From: Paenibacillus sp. ACRRX | Lineage (GTDB): Bacteria > Bacillota > Bacilli > Paenibacillales > Paenibacillaceae | DNA length: 64,000 nt | Direction of reading: 5' to 3' | NCBI RefSeq assembly: GCF_022346885.1 | Contig: NZ_JAKRNK010000013.1 | Coordinates: forward strand, 1 to 64,000 | In this document: positions 36,543-44,718 of the stretch, one piece after another | Numbering within the stretch: the first letter of the stretch is position 1 | Layout of the letters: each line of letters begins with the position of its first letter | Translations under genes and position numbers: made by a program | Notes under the pieces: model-generated | What the model saw: only the letters and a program-made list of their open reading frames with translations | Told to the model about the DNA's origin: nothing | Databases searched by the model: none

Positions 36543-37430
36543 CTACTGTTGGTTTGTAATGATGCGGAACGCTTCCTCGAGCTTGGCAGATTGAACCTCC
36601 AGGTCATATATGCCCCAGTCTGCCTGGAGTAGTGTTCCGACTAATGTATCCGTTTCTTCAGCGTACAAATGAATTTTGTCTGCCCGCCGTTCGAATTTTA
36701 CGATCCCTGGAAGCTGCATGAGCTGAGCATCAGACAAGCTGGATCCGGATCGGAATGAAATGGATCGCAGTGCGGATTGTGCCTTTAATTGTGCGGGCGT
36801 GCCCTCGGCCGCAATGCGCCCCGCAGCGATGATCGCGATGTGGTCAGCAACCGCGTCAGCTTCGGTCAAGTCGTGCGTGGTCAGCACGACGGTCCGGCCA
36901 TCAGCGGCTAATGTTCGGATGGTATCCCAGAAGCGACCGCGAGCTTCAATATCCATGCCTACGGTTGGTTCATCCAACAGTATAAGTTCAGGATTTCCAG
37001 CCAGACTCTGGGCGAAAGCCAATCTTCTGCGCTGTCCGCCTGACAATGCAGATGCGCGGCGCTTGGCTTCTTGATGCAACCCTGAGAGGTCCAATAGGCG
37101 AGCTAATGAGAGTGGATTCCGGTAATAGCTGCGGAACAATTCCAGCACTTCTTTGACAGTCAGCCCATCAGCAGCTTTCACATCCTGCATCAATGCTCCT
37201 ATGCGCTGGCGAATTTCTTTAGTCCCGGCGGGCATGCCCAACACGCTGATGCTGCCTGAGGTTGGCTTCTGCAAACCAAGAATCATAGATATGGTAGTAG
37301 TCTTACCGGCGCCATTTGGACCAAGCAATGCACTGATTTGTCCTTGATTGAAACATAAATTTATATCATTTACAGCGTGAAAGCTGCCATATTGCTTGCT
37401 AAGTTTGGTACACTCAATTGCGTATGTCAT
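36543..37430 (-). CDS. ABC transporter ATP-binding protein
   Basis: CcmA/DrrA-type ATPase of an exporter. Walker A GPNGAGKTT, signature LSGGQRRRLAF, Walker B LILLDEPTVGMD, H-loop TTHD. 295 residues with a C-terminal regulatory region typical of this class. First gene of a four-gene operon ATPase-permease-kinase-regulator, matching yvfRSTU of B. subtilis in order. Confidence 0.93.
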   Translation of the reverse strand: MTYAIECTKLSKQYGSFHAVNDINLCFNQGQISALLGPNGAGKTTTISMILGLQKPTSGSISVLGMPAGTKEIRQRIGALMQDVKAADGLTVKEVLELFRSYYRNPLSLARLLDLSGLHQEAKRRASALSGGQRRRLAFAQSLAGNPELILLDEPTVGMDIEARGRFWDTIRTLAADGRTVVLTTHDLTEADAVADHIAIIAAGRIAAEGTPAQLKAQSALRSISFRSGSSLSDAQLMQLPGIVKFERRADKIHLYAEETDTLVGTLLQADWGIYDLEVQSAKLEEAFRIITNQQ

Positions 37431-37710
37431 TTGTCATCACCCTTTGATTTATTATGTGTGCCGTTTATCGTGTGGCTATATTTGTATTGTAGTCTCACGA
37501 GTAATCGTCCGTTAGTGTACGATGTCATGAACTGCTAATGACAAATGTCAGAATCGGAAACTGTCCCGGTTCCAAACCGTAATAACGTACACAGGCTTAT
37601 TTGATTCGGAATGAGCAAATGAACTTAAATTATTATTAAGTATTCATTCAGCTTGTCTTCATGTGCTGGCTTCATACTGAAGAAATTGCAGTTTGAAAGG
37701 AGGTGAGAAT

Positions 37711-38277
37711 ATGAAATGGACGACATCATCGGCGGTCGCCTGGTCTACAGCTATGATGCTGCTGCTTGCTTCTCCGGCAGCGGCGCAAAGCGAACATGCC
37801 GCTGCTGCATTTGCGAAGTCGCCTGAAGCGCGGGTTGTATTTGCATCAGGAGATGACACGGATTCTTCCCGCAAGAGTGAATCACAGGGCGGAGTACTAG
37901 CGTTGCTGCCAAGCTCCGCGACTTCGAAAGCAAGCAATTTGTCGGCACAATTAAATAAGAAAGATCACACAGAGAAGAAACAGCTGAACAAGGAGCAGGA
38001 ACAGCTCCAAAGTCAGATAAAAGAGCTTCGGCAGAAGAAGCTTATATCGATTGCACAGAAATATGGTATTGTTGTCGAAAACAAGACATTTGAGCAAATA
38101 CGTCATGAATTGCGACAAATAGTTGGACGTAACGGCAAAATGTTCCACGAGAAACATGTCGATAAGCATGCACGGCCTCAACAACACATGAGGGAACAAG
38201 TGAAGAAAAAGGTTGTGAATTCGGAGCATTTGAATACCGAACATACAGGGAGCAAGTTAAGGGAACAGCAGCAGTAA
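37711..38277 (+). CDS. Secreted lysine/glutamine-rich protein of unknown function
   Basis: ATG 37711 is preceded by a perfect AAAGGAGGTGA, so expression is probably strong. The first 25 residues are a signal peptide ending ASPAAAQS. The mature 160 residues are hydrophilic: a disordered Ser/Ala part, a charged helical coil at about 85-112 (KKQLNKEQEQLQSQIKELRQ) and a basic C-terminus. No catalytic motif. Monocistronic. Confidence 0.78.
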   Translation: MKWTTSSAVAWSTAMMLLLASPAAAQSEHAAAAFAKSPEARVVFASGDDTDSSRKSESQGGVLALLPSSATSKASNLSAQLNKKDHTEKKQLNKEQEQLQSQIKELRQKKLISIAQKYGIVVENKTFEQIRHELRQIVGRNGKMFHEKHVDKHARPQQHMREQVKKKVVNSEHLNTEHTGSKLREQQQ

Positions 38278-38985
38278 TGGAGTCACAAGCTACGTGGTAC
38301 ATGAGACATTAAGTTGTCGTGGATTTTGAGGACTTAGGCTGGTAGTCGTGAATAAGATGTAGAGGCATGTTGGAAGAACGCCCAGCATGCCTCTTTGGGT
38401 TAAACGCCGTGCGGGGATGTAATGTTATATCCTACATTGTCAAAATCTGAGGATAAGTAGTAAGTAGGGTTTACGAAAGGTGACTCTACAGTGAAATGAT
38501 ATATCACCCTTTTCAAGGCTAGTAGAAACGAGTTGGCACCATCGTTATATGTAATGTGCGTGGCGTGGTGACTAGGAAGTTAGAGAATTAATTATTGCAG
38601 GTATATCGATATCACGGTGATGGAGCTAGTTCCTGATTAGGACAACAAGAGAAGAAGCGTGATTCATCTTCAGGTTCACGTGTTAATTATCATATAAGGG
38701 TGCTAGACCTGGGAATGGACAGGGAGAATGATGGTTAGCATGCTTCTCTTCAGCTAGATGCCCATATAGCAGTCAGAAGAACAGGGAAACATGGCAAGTG
38801 TAAACCCATTTTATACAGATTTATGTTTATAATTGTCGTCTTTTTCCTGTATTAATTTGTGCAGGACCATGGCTTCTTAGTTGGCACGTTTCAGTTTGGC
38901 GTGCATACAGTGTATAGAACAGTGCAATATAAAAGCCCGACAGGCTGCATGAGGCAATCCATCGGGCTTTCGGTATAATATTCTA
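38278..38985. other. 708-bp stretch without a gene
   Basis: It begins with a hairpin AGAGGCATGTTGG/CCAGCATGCCTCT (38361-38394) that likely ends the secreted-protein transcript. It ends with the NlpC/P60 terminator. Between them I see no RBS-start pair with a credible frame and no clear RNA. Confidence 0.5.
38932..38970 (-). terminator. NlpC/P60 gene terminator
   Basis: AAAGCCCGA (38932-38940) pairs with TCGGGCTTT (38962-38970). On the minus strand the stem is followed by TTATATTG. Confidence 0.75.
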
Positions 38986-39459
38986 TTATTTCTCGTAAGA
39001 AGCAAAGCTATCATATTGCTTCGAGCTGAGAATGCGCTTAGCACCAACATAACGCTTCTCATAATAATCCATGCTCAGATCGTCGACACGTGTTCCTTTG
39101 CTTGTCGAAGCGTGGGCGAATTGACCGTTGCCTACATAAATGCCGACGTGGGAGATTCCGCTGCCACTAGTATTGAAGAATACCAAGTCTCCAGGGCGTA
39201 GTTCGTCTTTTTTTACTTTGTCGCCAACTTCATACTGGGAAGAAGACGAACGAGGCAATTCAACATCGAATTTGTCAAAAACATACTTTACAAATCCAGA
39301 GCAGTCAAACCCCTTCGTTGTAGTTCCACCATACTTGTAGTCGATACCCATCAAATCTTGGATAGTGTTGTCCATCTTCGTTGCGGCGAATGCGCTACCT
39401 GTTCCGATCGAGAACAGTAAGCTCAGACCGACCACCGCAGTGACCAACTTCTTCTTCAA
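38986..39459 (-). CDS. NlpC/P60 cell-wall endopeptidase
   Basis: Secreted D,L-endopeptidase-type hydrolase of peptidoglycan. Signal peptide at 1-25 (ends SAFA). The NlpC/P60 triad is C53 (GFDCSGFVKY), H104 (ISHVGIYVG) and H116. Only 157 residues, so a minimal catalytic domain without LysM or SH3 repeats. TTG 39459 follows AAGGAG by 9-10 nt. A ydaO-type c-di-AMP riboswitch lies in its leader, so expression should follow c-di-AMP and osmotic/cell-wall state. Confidence 0.93.
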   Translation of the reverse strand: MKKKLVTAVVGLSLLFSIGTGSAFAATKMDNTIQDLMGIDYKYGGTTTKGFDCSGFVKYVFDKFDVELPRSSSSQYEVGDKVKKDELRPGDLVFFNTSGSGISHVGIYVGNGQFAHASTSKGTRVDDLSMDYYEKRYVGAKRILSSKQYDSFASYEK

Positions 39460-39477
39460 TTGGAAAAGCTCCTTCCG

Positions 39478-39602
39478 TGCCTGCGAGGTTAGCTGGAGGG
39501 TTCGGTTGAAGGTTCCCTATGATCTCTGCATAAGCAAGATCAATTCACCCAGTATTAATGGTTCCCCCGCTTCCCGGATGTGTACGGGAATTTGGCCTAT
39601 TG
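39478..39602 (-). promoter_or_regulatory. ydaO/yuaA c-di-AMP riboswitch
   Basis: On the minus strand the conserved ydaO segments occur in order: GCGGGGGAACCA, GGGTGAATTGATC, TAGGGAACCTTCAACCGAACC and CAGCTAACCTCGCAGGC. The last is 10 nt before the AAGGAG of the NlpC/P60 gene. This family binds c-di-AMP and commonly turns off cell-wall hydrolase genes. Edges are approximate. No clear intrinsic terminator lies between aptamer and gene, so control may act on translation. Confidence 0.9.
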
Positions 39603-39734
39603 GATCACATCAGATTCCGTTACTTCTGATTACAAAATTGCAAGAACTAAGTGTCTTTCATGACAAAGTTGTAACAATCTAAGCCTTATTTTAGCAGACC
39701 TTTTTTACTTTGACAAACACTTTTTGTCCGGAAA

Positions 39735-39791
39735 CGCCAAAAAAACGCGCTTAAACCTCGAGAAAAGGCTTAAGTAAGCGTTTTTTTGGCG
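39735..39791. terminator. Bidirectional terminator
   Basis: CGCCAAAAAAACGC (39735-39748) and GCGTTTTTTTGGCG (39778-39791) form a perfect 14-bp stem with an inner GCTTAA/TTAAG helix. The T-runs serve either strand. It ends the M1 peptidase operon on the minus strand. Confidence 0.85.
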
Positions 39792-39816
39792 AAAAAATAT
39801 TTAGAAAGGCCGAAAT

Positions 39817-40638
39817 TTACGGTTTCCGATGATTCCATGCGTGATAACGGCTAGAAAGACTCCATAATTTCAAAAATGCGCGTAATGCAGGATATGCCTG
39901 CTGTAAAATGAGTGCGGTCATGCCGGTCCATAACATGGCGGCGGTTGTCACTAATGTACTGCATACTAGTGAGATAAGCACAAATAGGAGCGACAATCCA
40001 ATGACAGGCAGAACGTGAACGATGCCGTTTTTTAGTGCATGCAACAGCGACATGTCTGACCCAGCGCCGAATTGCAGAAATAAAAACAAATGATGAAGCA
40101 GCCAACCTCCAACCAGCCAAGCGAGACTAACAGGAAGAGCACCAGTTAATAGCATCTGCCAGCTTGGATTAGAAGCAAGTACTTCGGCCAGATAAGGGAT
40201 GGCCCAATAGGCGGGAGCAAGCATCAAGGCCGTTTCCAGAAGATACAATAAAGCAAAAGGTTTCCACACTGCTGCGATTCCCCTGAAAAAGGTCAATCCC
40301 GATTCCGTTCGGTGATTAGCCATTGAATAGCAGATGCCAGCATGAATGATCGGTGTGAGCAGCATCCGTACCGCAATAAAAGCGACTATGATCCAGAGGT
40401 ACGGTGTATAGGTAGACGTTTTAGTTAATTGGAACTGGGATTCCAATAAGAAGAGTTGTGAACTCATCTCCGTAGGAGCTGGGCTCGGATACCGGCGAAG
40501 TATTGGCATGATGACGGAATCCATAAAGCGAAATAATAGAAATCCCCACAATAACTGATATAGAAATAGGATGATCCAGATGTATAAATGGTCTTTAAGC
40601 CAGTCCCACCCTGCGCGCATATGCAGCTTCATGTCCAT
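39817..40638 (-). CDS. Polytopic membrane protein coupled to M1 peptidase
   Basis: ATG 40638 overlaps the peptidase stop as TGATG, a strong sign of coupling. 273 residues with about six TM helices (near 15-35, 80-100, 120-145, 160-180, 195-220, 225-250). Family not recognised; no transporter or protease signature. The operon suggests it helps or supplies the membrane-bound peptidase, which is inference. Confidence 0.8.
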   Translation of the reverse strand: MDMKLHMRAGWDWLKDHLYIWIILFLYQLLWGFLLFRFMDSVIMPILRRYPSPAPTEMSSQLFLLESQFQLTKTSTYTPYLWIIVAFIAVRMLLTPIIHAGICYSMANHRTESGLTFFRGIAAVWKPFALLYLLETALMLAPAYWAIPYLAEVLASNPSWQMLLTGALPVSLAWLVGGWLLHHLFLFLQFGAGSDMSLLHALKNGIVHVLPVIGLSLLFVLISLVCSTLVTTAAMLWTGMTALILQQAYPALRAFLKLWSLSSRYHAWNHRKP

Positions 40639-42620
40639 CACCACCCCAATACGTTTGTTATCACTTCCAGCCATTTGACGGCTACCCAATTAACGCGCGT
40701 GCGCACCGGTTCTTCAATTTGAGCACGCATATAGTTGTTAATGTGACGATTCTCTACCATGATCGTATAGAGAGGATCGATCATTACCCATGCGAGCGGG
40801 GAGGAATGACTGAGCTTATATTGGATGCGGTCGCCTTCCACAGACCATACTTTACGAGTTGTACTTCCGTCTGCAAATTGAAATACGATCGGTACGTTCG
40901 GGTAGTCAGCACCGTTCTTTTGAATATTTACCGTTGCTTCATAACGTGGCGTTCCTCCTTCATTAAAGGTGCGGGTATGGATGCTCTCGACGGAAAAGTC
41001 AGCCATCTTCTGCCCGTATATATACTGATTAAAGAAGTCGGTCCATTTACGGTTGGTCACCAATTCTACGATACGTTGAAAGTCTGCTGTGGTCGGATGT
41101 TTAAAGCGATATTTTGTTGTATAGATTTTCAGAATACGCTGCATCGTCTTTTCTCCAACCTGCTTTTCTAAGGCAAGCAGCACAAGCTTAGAGCGATAGT
41201 ATACGTTTTCGGCATAATGGTTCTGATTTTTGTATTGCCACGCATGCTGTTTGAGTGGAGCGGGATCGGTCATATAACTTGCTTGTACCGCCAAATTAGG
41301 TGTCACACCGAATTCCGACTCCATTAACTTATCCTCGGCATAGGAGGTGAAGCCCTCGTCGAGCCAAGCCTCCTCGAATTCATTGGACGCCAGCAGCCCA
41401 TAGAAATATTGGTGTCCGATCTCATGGACGACCGTTCGTTCCAAGTCATAACCGGGGCTTTCATCATCTGCACCGAATGCGGTTACCAGTGTCGGGTATT
41501 CCATTCCACCTGCCCCGTTAGCCTCTTTTGGGGGGACTACAATGGAAAGCGTTGAATATGGGTATTCACCGTACCATTCACTAAACTTGGTGAGTGCGGC
41601 TTTTGCGGCAAAGAAGTAACGTTCTTTCAACTGTTCGTGTTTAGGGTCAAGGTAGAGTTTAATACGAACACCCGGCACGTTAGCTGATGAGAACGGTTCT
41701 TCCGCATAGACAAAGTTCGGAGAGGCCGACCACGCAAAGTCATGCACATCGTCTGCATAGAATTGATACGTTTTGGTTCCATCTCCGAATACAGGTGTTT
41801 TGGTTGGAAATCCGGTTGCTGCTACGATGTAAGAGCTAGGAACTTGTATCCTGACGTTAAAAATACCAAAGTCGGAATAAAACTCAGAGTTGCCGTGGTA
41901 CTGGTGCAGATTCCACCCTTCCGCGGCTCGTCCACGAATACCAGCTTTCTCATACGCGGCCAGCTTAGGGAACCATTGACCAGCCATGACAAATTGGTTA
42001 GTAGCTCCCATGCGAGCGAAGACTTTAGGGAGCTTGACTTCAAATTTGAGTTTAAGCGTAATTTTGTCCAAGCCTTTGACAGGCTGCGGCAATCGCAGCT
42101 TAGCCAGAGTCTTGTCCTTGATGTTGCCGTCATCAGGCTGAACGAACTCCAGACGGTTCATCAATGATAGCCCGTCTACCGTTTGCAACGACGTAATCTG
42201 CATGCTTCCGTATCCATCCTGCGGCATACGGTCCTCTCGCAGCATGCCGCCGGACTCTTTCATAAAGGTGGTATCCGCAGAAGCGAATGCATTTGGGTAC
42301 AGGTGGAAGTAAAGCTCATTTACCGTTCTTTTGCCTGGGTTGGTCCATGTGACGGTCTGTGTGGCATAAAGGGTCTTGGACGTCTCGTCCAATCGGACCT
42401 CAATGTGGTACTCCGAAACCCGCTCACTGCGGGCCTTTGGTGTGACAGCTTGAATCTGCTGCGGCGTAATCGGCTCACTTATCTTGGTCTTCCCCTGCGT
42501 CACTTCTGGACCGAGGGAGGGCAAGGGCTGTGTAGGCGTGAGCCATTGCGTAAGCAGGATACCAACTGTGATAAATACGAGTGAATAGAGGAGTGAGCGA
42601 TAGGCATTGCTTCGAGTCAT
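40638..42620 (-). CDS. Membrane-anchored M1 family metallopeptidase
   Basis: One N-terminal TM helix (about residues 8-28), then a beta-sandwich M1 N-domain and a gluzincin catalytic domain. The exopeptidase motif GGMEYP is present. Zinc site H399-E-I-G-H403 with E422 (LDEGF) fits HExxH-X18-E. 660 residues. ATG 42620 is used because GGGAGG then lies 10 nt upstream; TTG 42644 is in frame but its SD would be internal. Active site is predicted outside the membrane. Cold-active-aminopeptidase-like; substrate unknown. Confidence 0.9.
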   Translation of the reverse strand: MTRSNAYRSLLYSLVFITVGILLTQWLTPTQPLPSLGPEVTQGKTKISEPITPQQIQAVTPKARSERVSEYHIEVRLDETSKTLYATQTVTWTNPGKRTVNELYFHLYPNAFASADTTFMKESGGMLREDRMPQDGYGSMQITSLQTVDGLSLMNRLEFVQPDDGNIKDKTLAKLRLPQPVKGLDKITLKLKFEVKLPKVFARMGATNQFVMAGQWFPKLAAYEKAGIRGRAAEGWNLHQYHGNSEFYSDFGIFNVRIQVPSSYIVAATGFPTKTPVFGDGTKTYQFYADDVHDFAWSASPNFVYAEEPFSSANVPGVRIKLYLDPKHEQLKERYFFAAKAALTKFSEWYGEYPYSTLSIVVPPKEANGAGGMEYPTLVTAFGADDESPGYDLERTVVHEIGHQYFYGLLASNEFEEAWLDEGFTSYAEDKLMESEFGVTPNLAVQASYMTDPAPLKQHAWQYKNQNHYAENVYYRSKLVLLALEKQVGEKTMQRILKIYTTKYRFKHPTTADFQRIVELVTNRKWTDFFNQYIYGQKMADFSVESIHTRTFNEGGTPRYEATVNIQKNGADYPNVPIVFQFADGSTTRKVWSVEGDRIQYKLSHSSPLAWVMIDPLYTIMVENRHINNYMRAQIEEPVRTRVNWVAVKWLEVITNVLGW

Positions 42621-42776
42621 CCGATTCTTACCTCCCGTTGACAAGCATCTACAGCATGTATATGTTGGCTTTTTACAGAATATTAGCTAAAATGAAAATG
42701 ATTTTGATTCCAGCCTAGGCTTGGTTTCCTGGTAGGAATGGGAACGATAGAGAGGGCGAGGAAGGAGAATAATATA

Positions 42777-43274
42777 ATGGAACAAGAAAAGAAGGTAAAA
42801 AAGCCGCTTGCACTTAACGTCGTAAGCAGTGGTAAGCATAAAGGCTTCGGTGCGGGCAGCATCGATCTGAATAATGTGTCTCCTGTCATGATCGAAGGAG
42901 GACGCGCCTACATTGATATTGGCGCTATGCACGCTAAGAGTAAGCTGGAACGCGGCATTAAGTTCTCTATGAACAAAGAAGATGTGCCTAACGGACGTCA
43001 ATGCTGGATTGTATGGGTGGCAGTTGACCGCAACGCCGAGGGTGGATTTTATGCAGGGCTGACAGCTTGCGAGATGCTGGTGGATGCTGAAGCGAGACGT
43101 GGATGGAAAGTGCTCGCGGAGCATGTTAATAAGATGGATTCTGCCATGAAACGCCGTGTTATGCTTGATGGGCTTGGCCAAGAAGAGTTAGGATTACTGC
43201 GCGAGCTGCTGCAAACACATAATGAGGAATGGTGGACTAACACATCTGACGAGGTTAAAGCGGCACTAGTGTAG
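42777..43274 (+). CDS. ywhD: YwhD family protein
   Basis: Matches the YwhD family by IDLNNVSPVMIEGGRAYIDI and GAMHAKSKLERGIKF. 165 residues, soluble. ATG 42777 follows AAGGAGA by 8 nt. Function unknown. In B. subtilis ywhD neighbours pbpG, speE and speB, all of which also occur here within 8 kb, interrupted by ywbE and a TetR/MMPL pair. Confidence 0.9.
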   Translation: MEQEKKVKKPLALNVVSSGKHKGFGAGSIDLNNVSPVMIEGGRAYIDIGAMHAKSKLERGIKFSMNKEDVPNGRQCWIVWVAVDRNAEGGFYAGLTACEMLVDAEARRGWKVLAEHVNKMDSAMKRRVMLDGLGQEELGLLRELLQTHNEEWWTNTSDEVKAALV

Positions 43275-43475
43275 TCATACTAGAAGTAATATCGTACAAG
43301 AGGGATGCTGGAGCGTCGTGGAGCCGATGCAAAGGCTCCTTCTTTTTTTGAGGTAAGCTGATATGAGGATTAGAGAACGGATGATGTAGTCTGATGCAGG
43401 AGACACCTCATCTTCAATTATCCATATTTACAGCTTGTAGACGTCGACAATGAGATGATGGGAAGTGAAATGAAC

Positions 43476-43676
43476 ATGAGTGGTAAGTTGCGTGCTGACA
43501 TCAGGCCAGGTCTAGAAGTTGATATCGTGCTAAAGCAGGATCAACGTACAGGCAAAAGAACGCGGGGCATTGTAAAGGATATATTGACCAACTCCCCGCA
43601 GCATCCGCACGGAATTAAGGTAAAGCTTACAAATGGGATGGTTGGACGTGTGCAGGAGATTATTCAGCCTAAGTAA
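43476..43676 (+). CDS. ywbE: YwbE family protein
   Basis: A 66-residue KOW-like small beta protein with the family core VLKQDQRTGKRTRGIVKDIL and NSPQHPHGIKVKL. ATG 43476 gives the usual N-terminus (MSGKLRADIRPGLEV) with GGGAAG 10 nt upstream; ATG 43470 and 43455 are in-frame alternatives. Function unknown; the fold suggests nucleic-acid binding. Confidence 0.88.
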   Translation: MSGKLRADIRPGLEVDIVLKQDQRTGKRTRGIVKDILTNSPQHPHGIKVKLTNGMVGRVQEIIQPK

Positions 43677-43763
43677 TTCACGTTCCGTTTGTAAGTGTCG
43701 AAGGCAGCTTGCAGTATTTGGGCTACTGCTGTGCCACGCTGCGTACATAGTACCCACGCTCAA

Positions 43764-43803
43764 AAAGCCGTGAACTCCACTAGAAGGTGGTGTTTACGGC
43801 TTC
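43764..43803 (+). terminator. Terminator after ywbE
   Basis: AAGCCGTGAACTCCAC pairs with GTGGTGTTTACGGCTT (a few wobbles) and is followed by CTTTC. Confidence 0.65.
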
Positions 43804-43908
43804 TTTCATTAAAGCTGCAAGTGCGGTTATTGCTCAAAGGGCGTGACTACCATCAACAAGGTTACATGATACGAGATCTAATTTCAAAAAGGCTCAGGGC
43901 ATCGGCCA

Positions 43909-44532
43909 TCAACCATTCGTAGGAATTGATATGCCTGACCAGAACATGTCAACAACGGCTTCTGCCAGCTGTTGCTTAGATGCGTACAATTGAACGGCGC
44001 TGTCTCGATTACCTAACATCACAAGCGCAGAGAAGGCGTGAGCCATCATCATTGCATTACCGGCTCGAATAATCCCCTGGCCTATGCTTATCTCAAAATA
44101 TTCGGCCAGCAGATCATGTATATGCTGCTCCGCCTGTCGGATTTGCTCCATCTGCTCGGTAGACAGTTGAGCCTCGGCTTCACGCATCATCGTTTCCATA
44201 TCCACATGAGACTGTTGCATTTTGGATACTGCAATAGCCTGAAGTTGTTCTTTGAAGCTAACAGGCGCCAACAAGTGCTGCTGGGTAAAATAATGTCCCT
44301 TCTCTAACACTTGAACGACAGCAGCTGTAAACAGTTCTGCTTTATTGGAATAGTAATAATAAATAGTAGCTTTTGTGACAGCGCAGGCTTTAGCAATAAG
44401 CTGCAGCGAGATGGCTTCAAAGCCTTGCTCCATAAACATTCGTGCTGCCGTCTGTACAATCACGGTCTGCAGAGGTGTGCCATGGTCATCCAATCTTGGT
44501 CTACCCGGTCTGCGTGGGCGTTTCGAGTTCAT
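43909..44532 (-). CDS. TetR family transcriptional regulator
   Basis: TetR HTH near residues 25-65 (AKACAVTKATIYYYYSNKAELF) and a helical ligand domain. The N-terminus is basic (SKRPRRPGRPR). 207 residues. Divergent from an MMPL exporter gene across a 186-bp region with an inverted repeat, so it most likely represses that exporter and itself. Confidence 0.9.
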   Translation of the reverse strand: MNSKRPRRPGRPRLDDHGTPLQTVIVQTAARMFMEQGFEAISLQLIAKACAVTKATIYYYYSNKAELFTAAVVQVLEKGHYFTQQHLLAPVSFKEQLQAIAVSKMQQSHVDMETMMREAEAQLSTEQMEQIRQAEQHIHDLLAEYFEISIGQGIIRAGNAMMMAHAFSALVMLGNRDSAVQLYASKQQLAEAVVDMFWSGISIPTNG

Positions 44533-44552
44533 ATCGATACGAAGCTCCTTTA

Positions 44553-44594
44553 TAACGTTAACATCAGTACTCTGTTTATTATACTGGTAACGTA
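44553..44594. promoter_or_regulatory. Candidate TetR operator
   Basis: ATAACGTTAACATCAGTAC and ATACTGGTAACGTAT form an imperfect dyad (shared arms CGTTA..CAGTA and TACTG..TAACG) in the tetR-MMPL divergent region. It also flanks a TATTAT that may be a -10. Confidence 0.48.
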
Positions 44595-44718
44595 TCTATT
44601 CACATATAGTTTAATGAAAGATGTAAAATAAGGATTGCCAATTAATTAACCTTCCGGTATATATAATATTATAAATTTTTTCTCTCAAGGGAAATGAATA
44701 TAGGAGGATTAGGATACG

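Noticed and set aside
42693..42707. TGAAAATGATTTTGA as a Fur box between the M1 peptidase and ywhD
   Set aside because: Only 11 of 14 positions match and neither flanking gene is iron-related.
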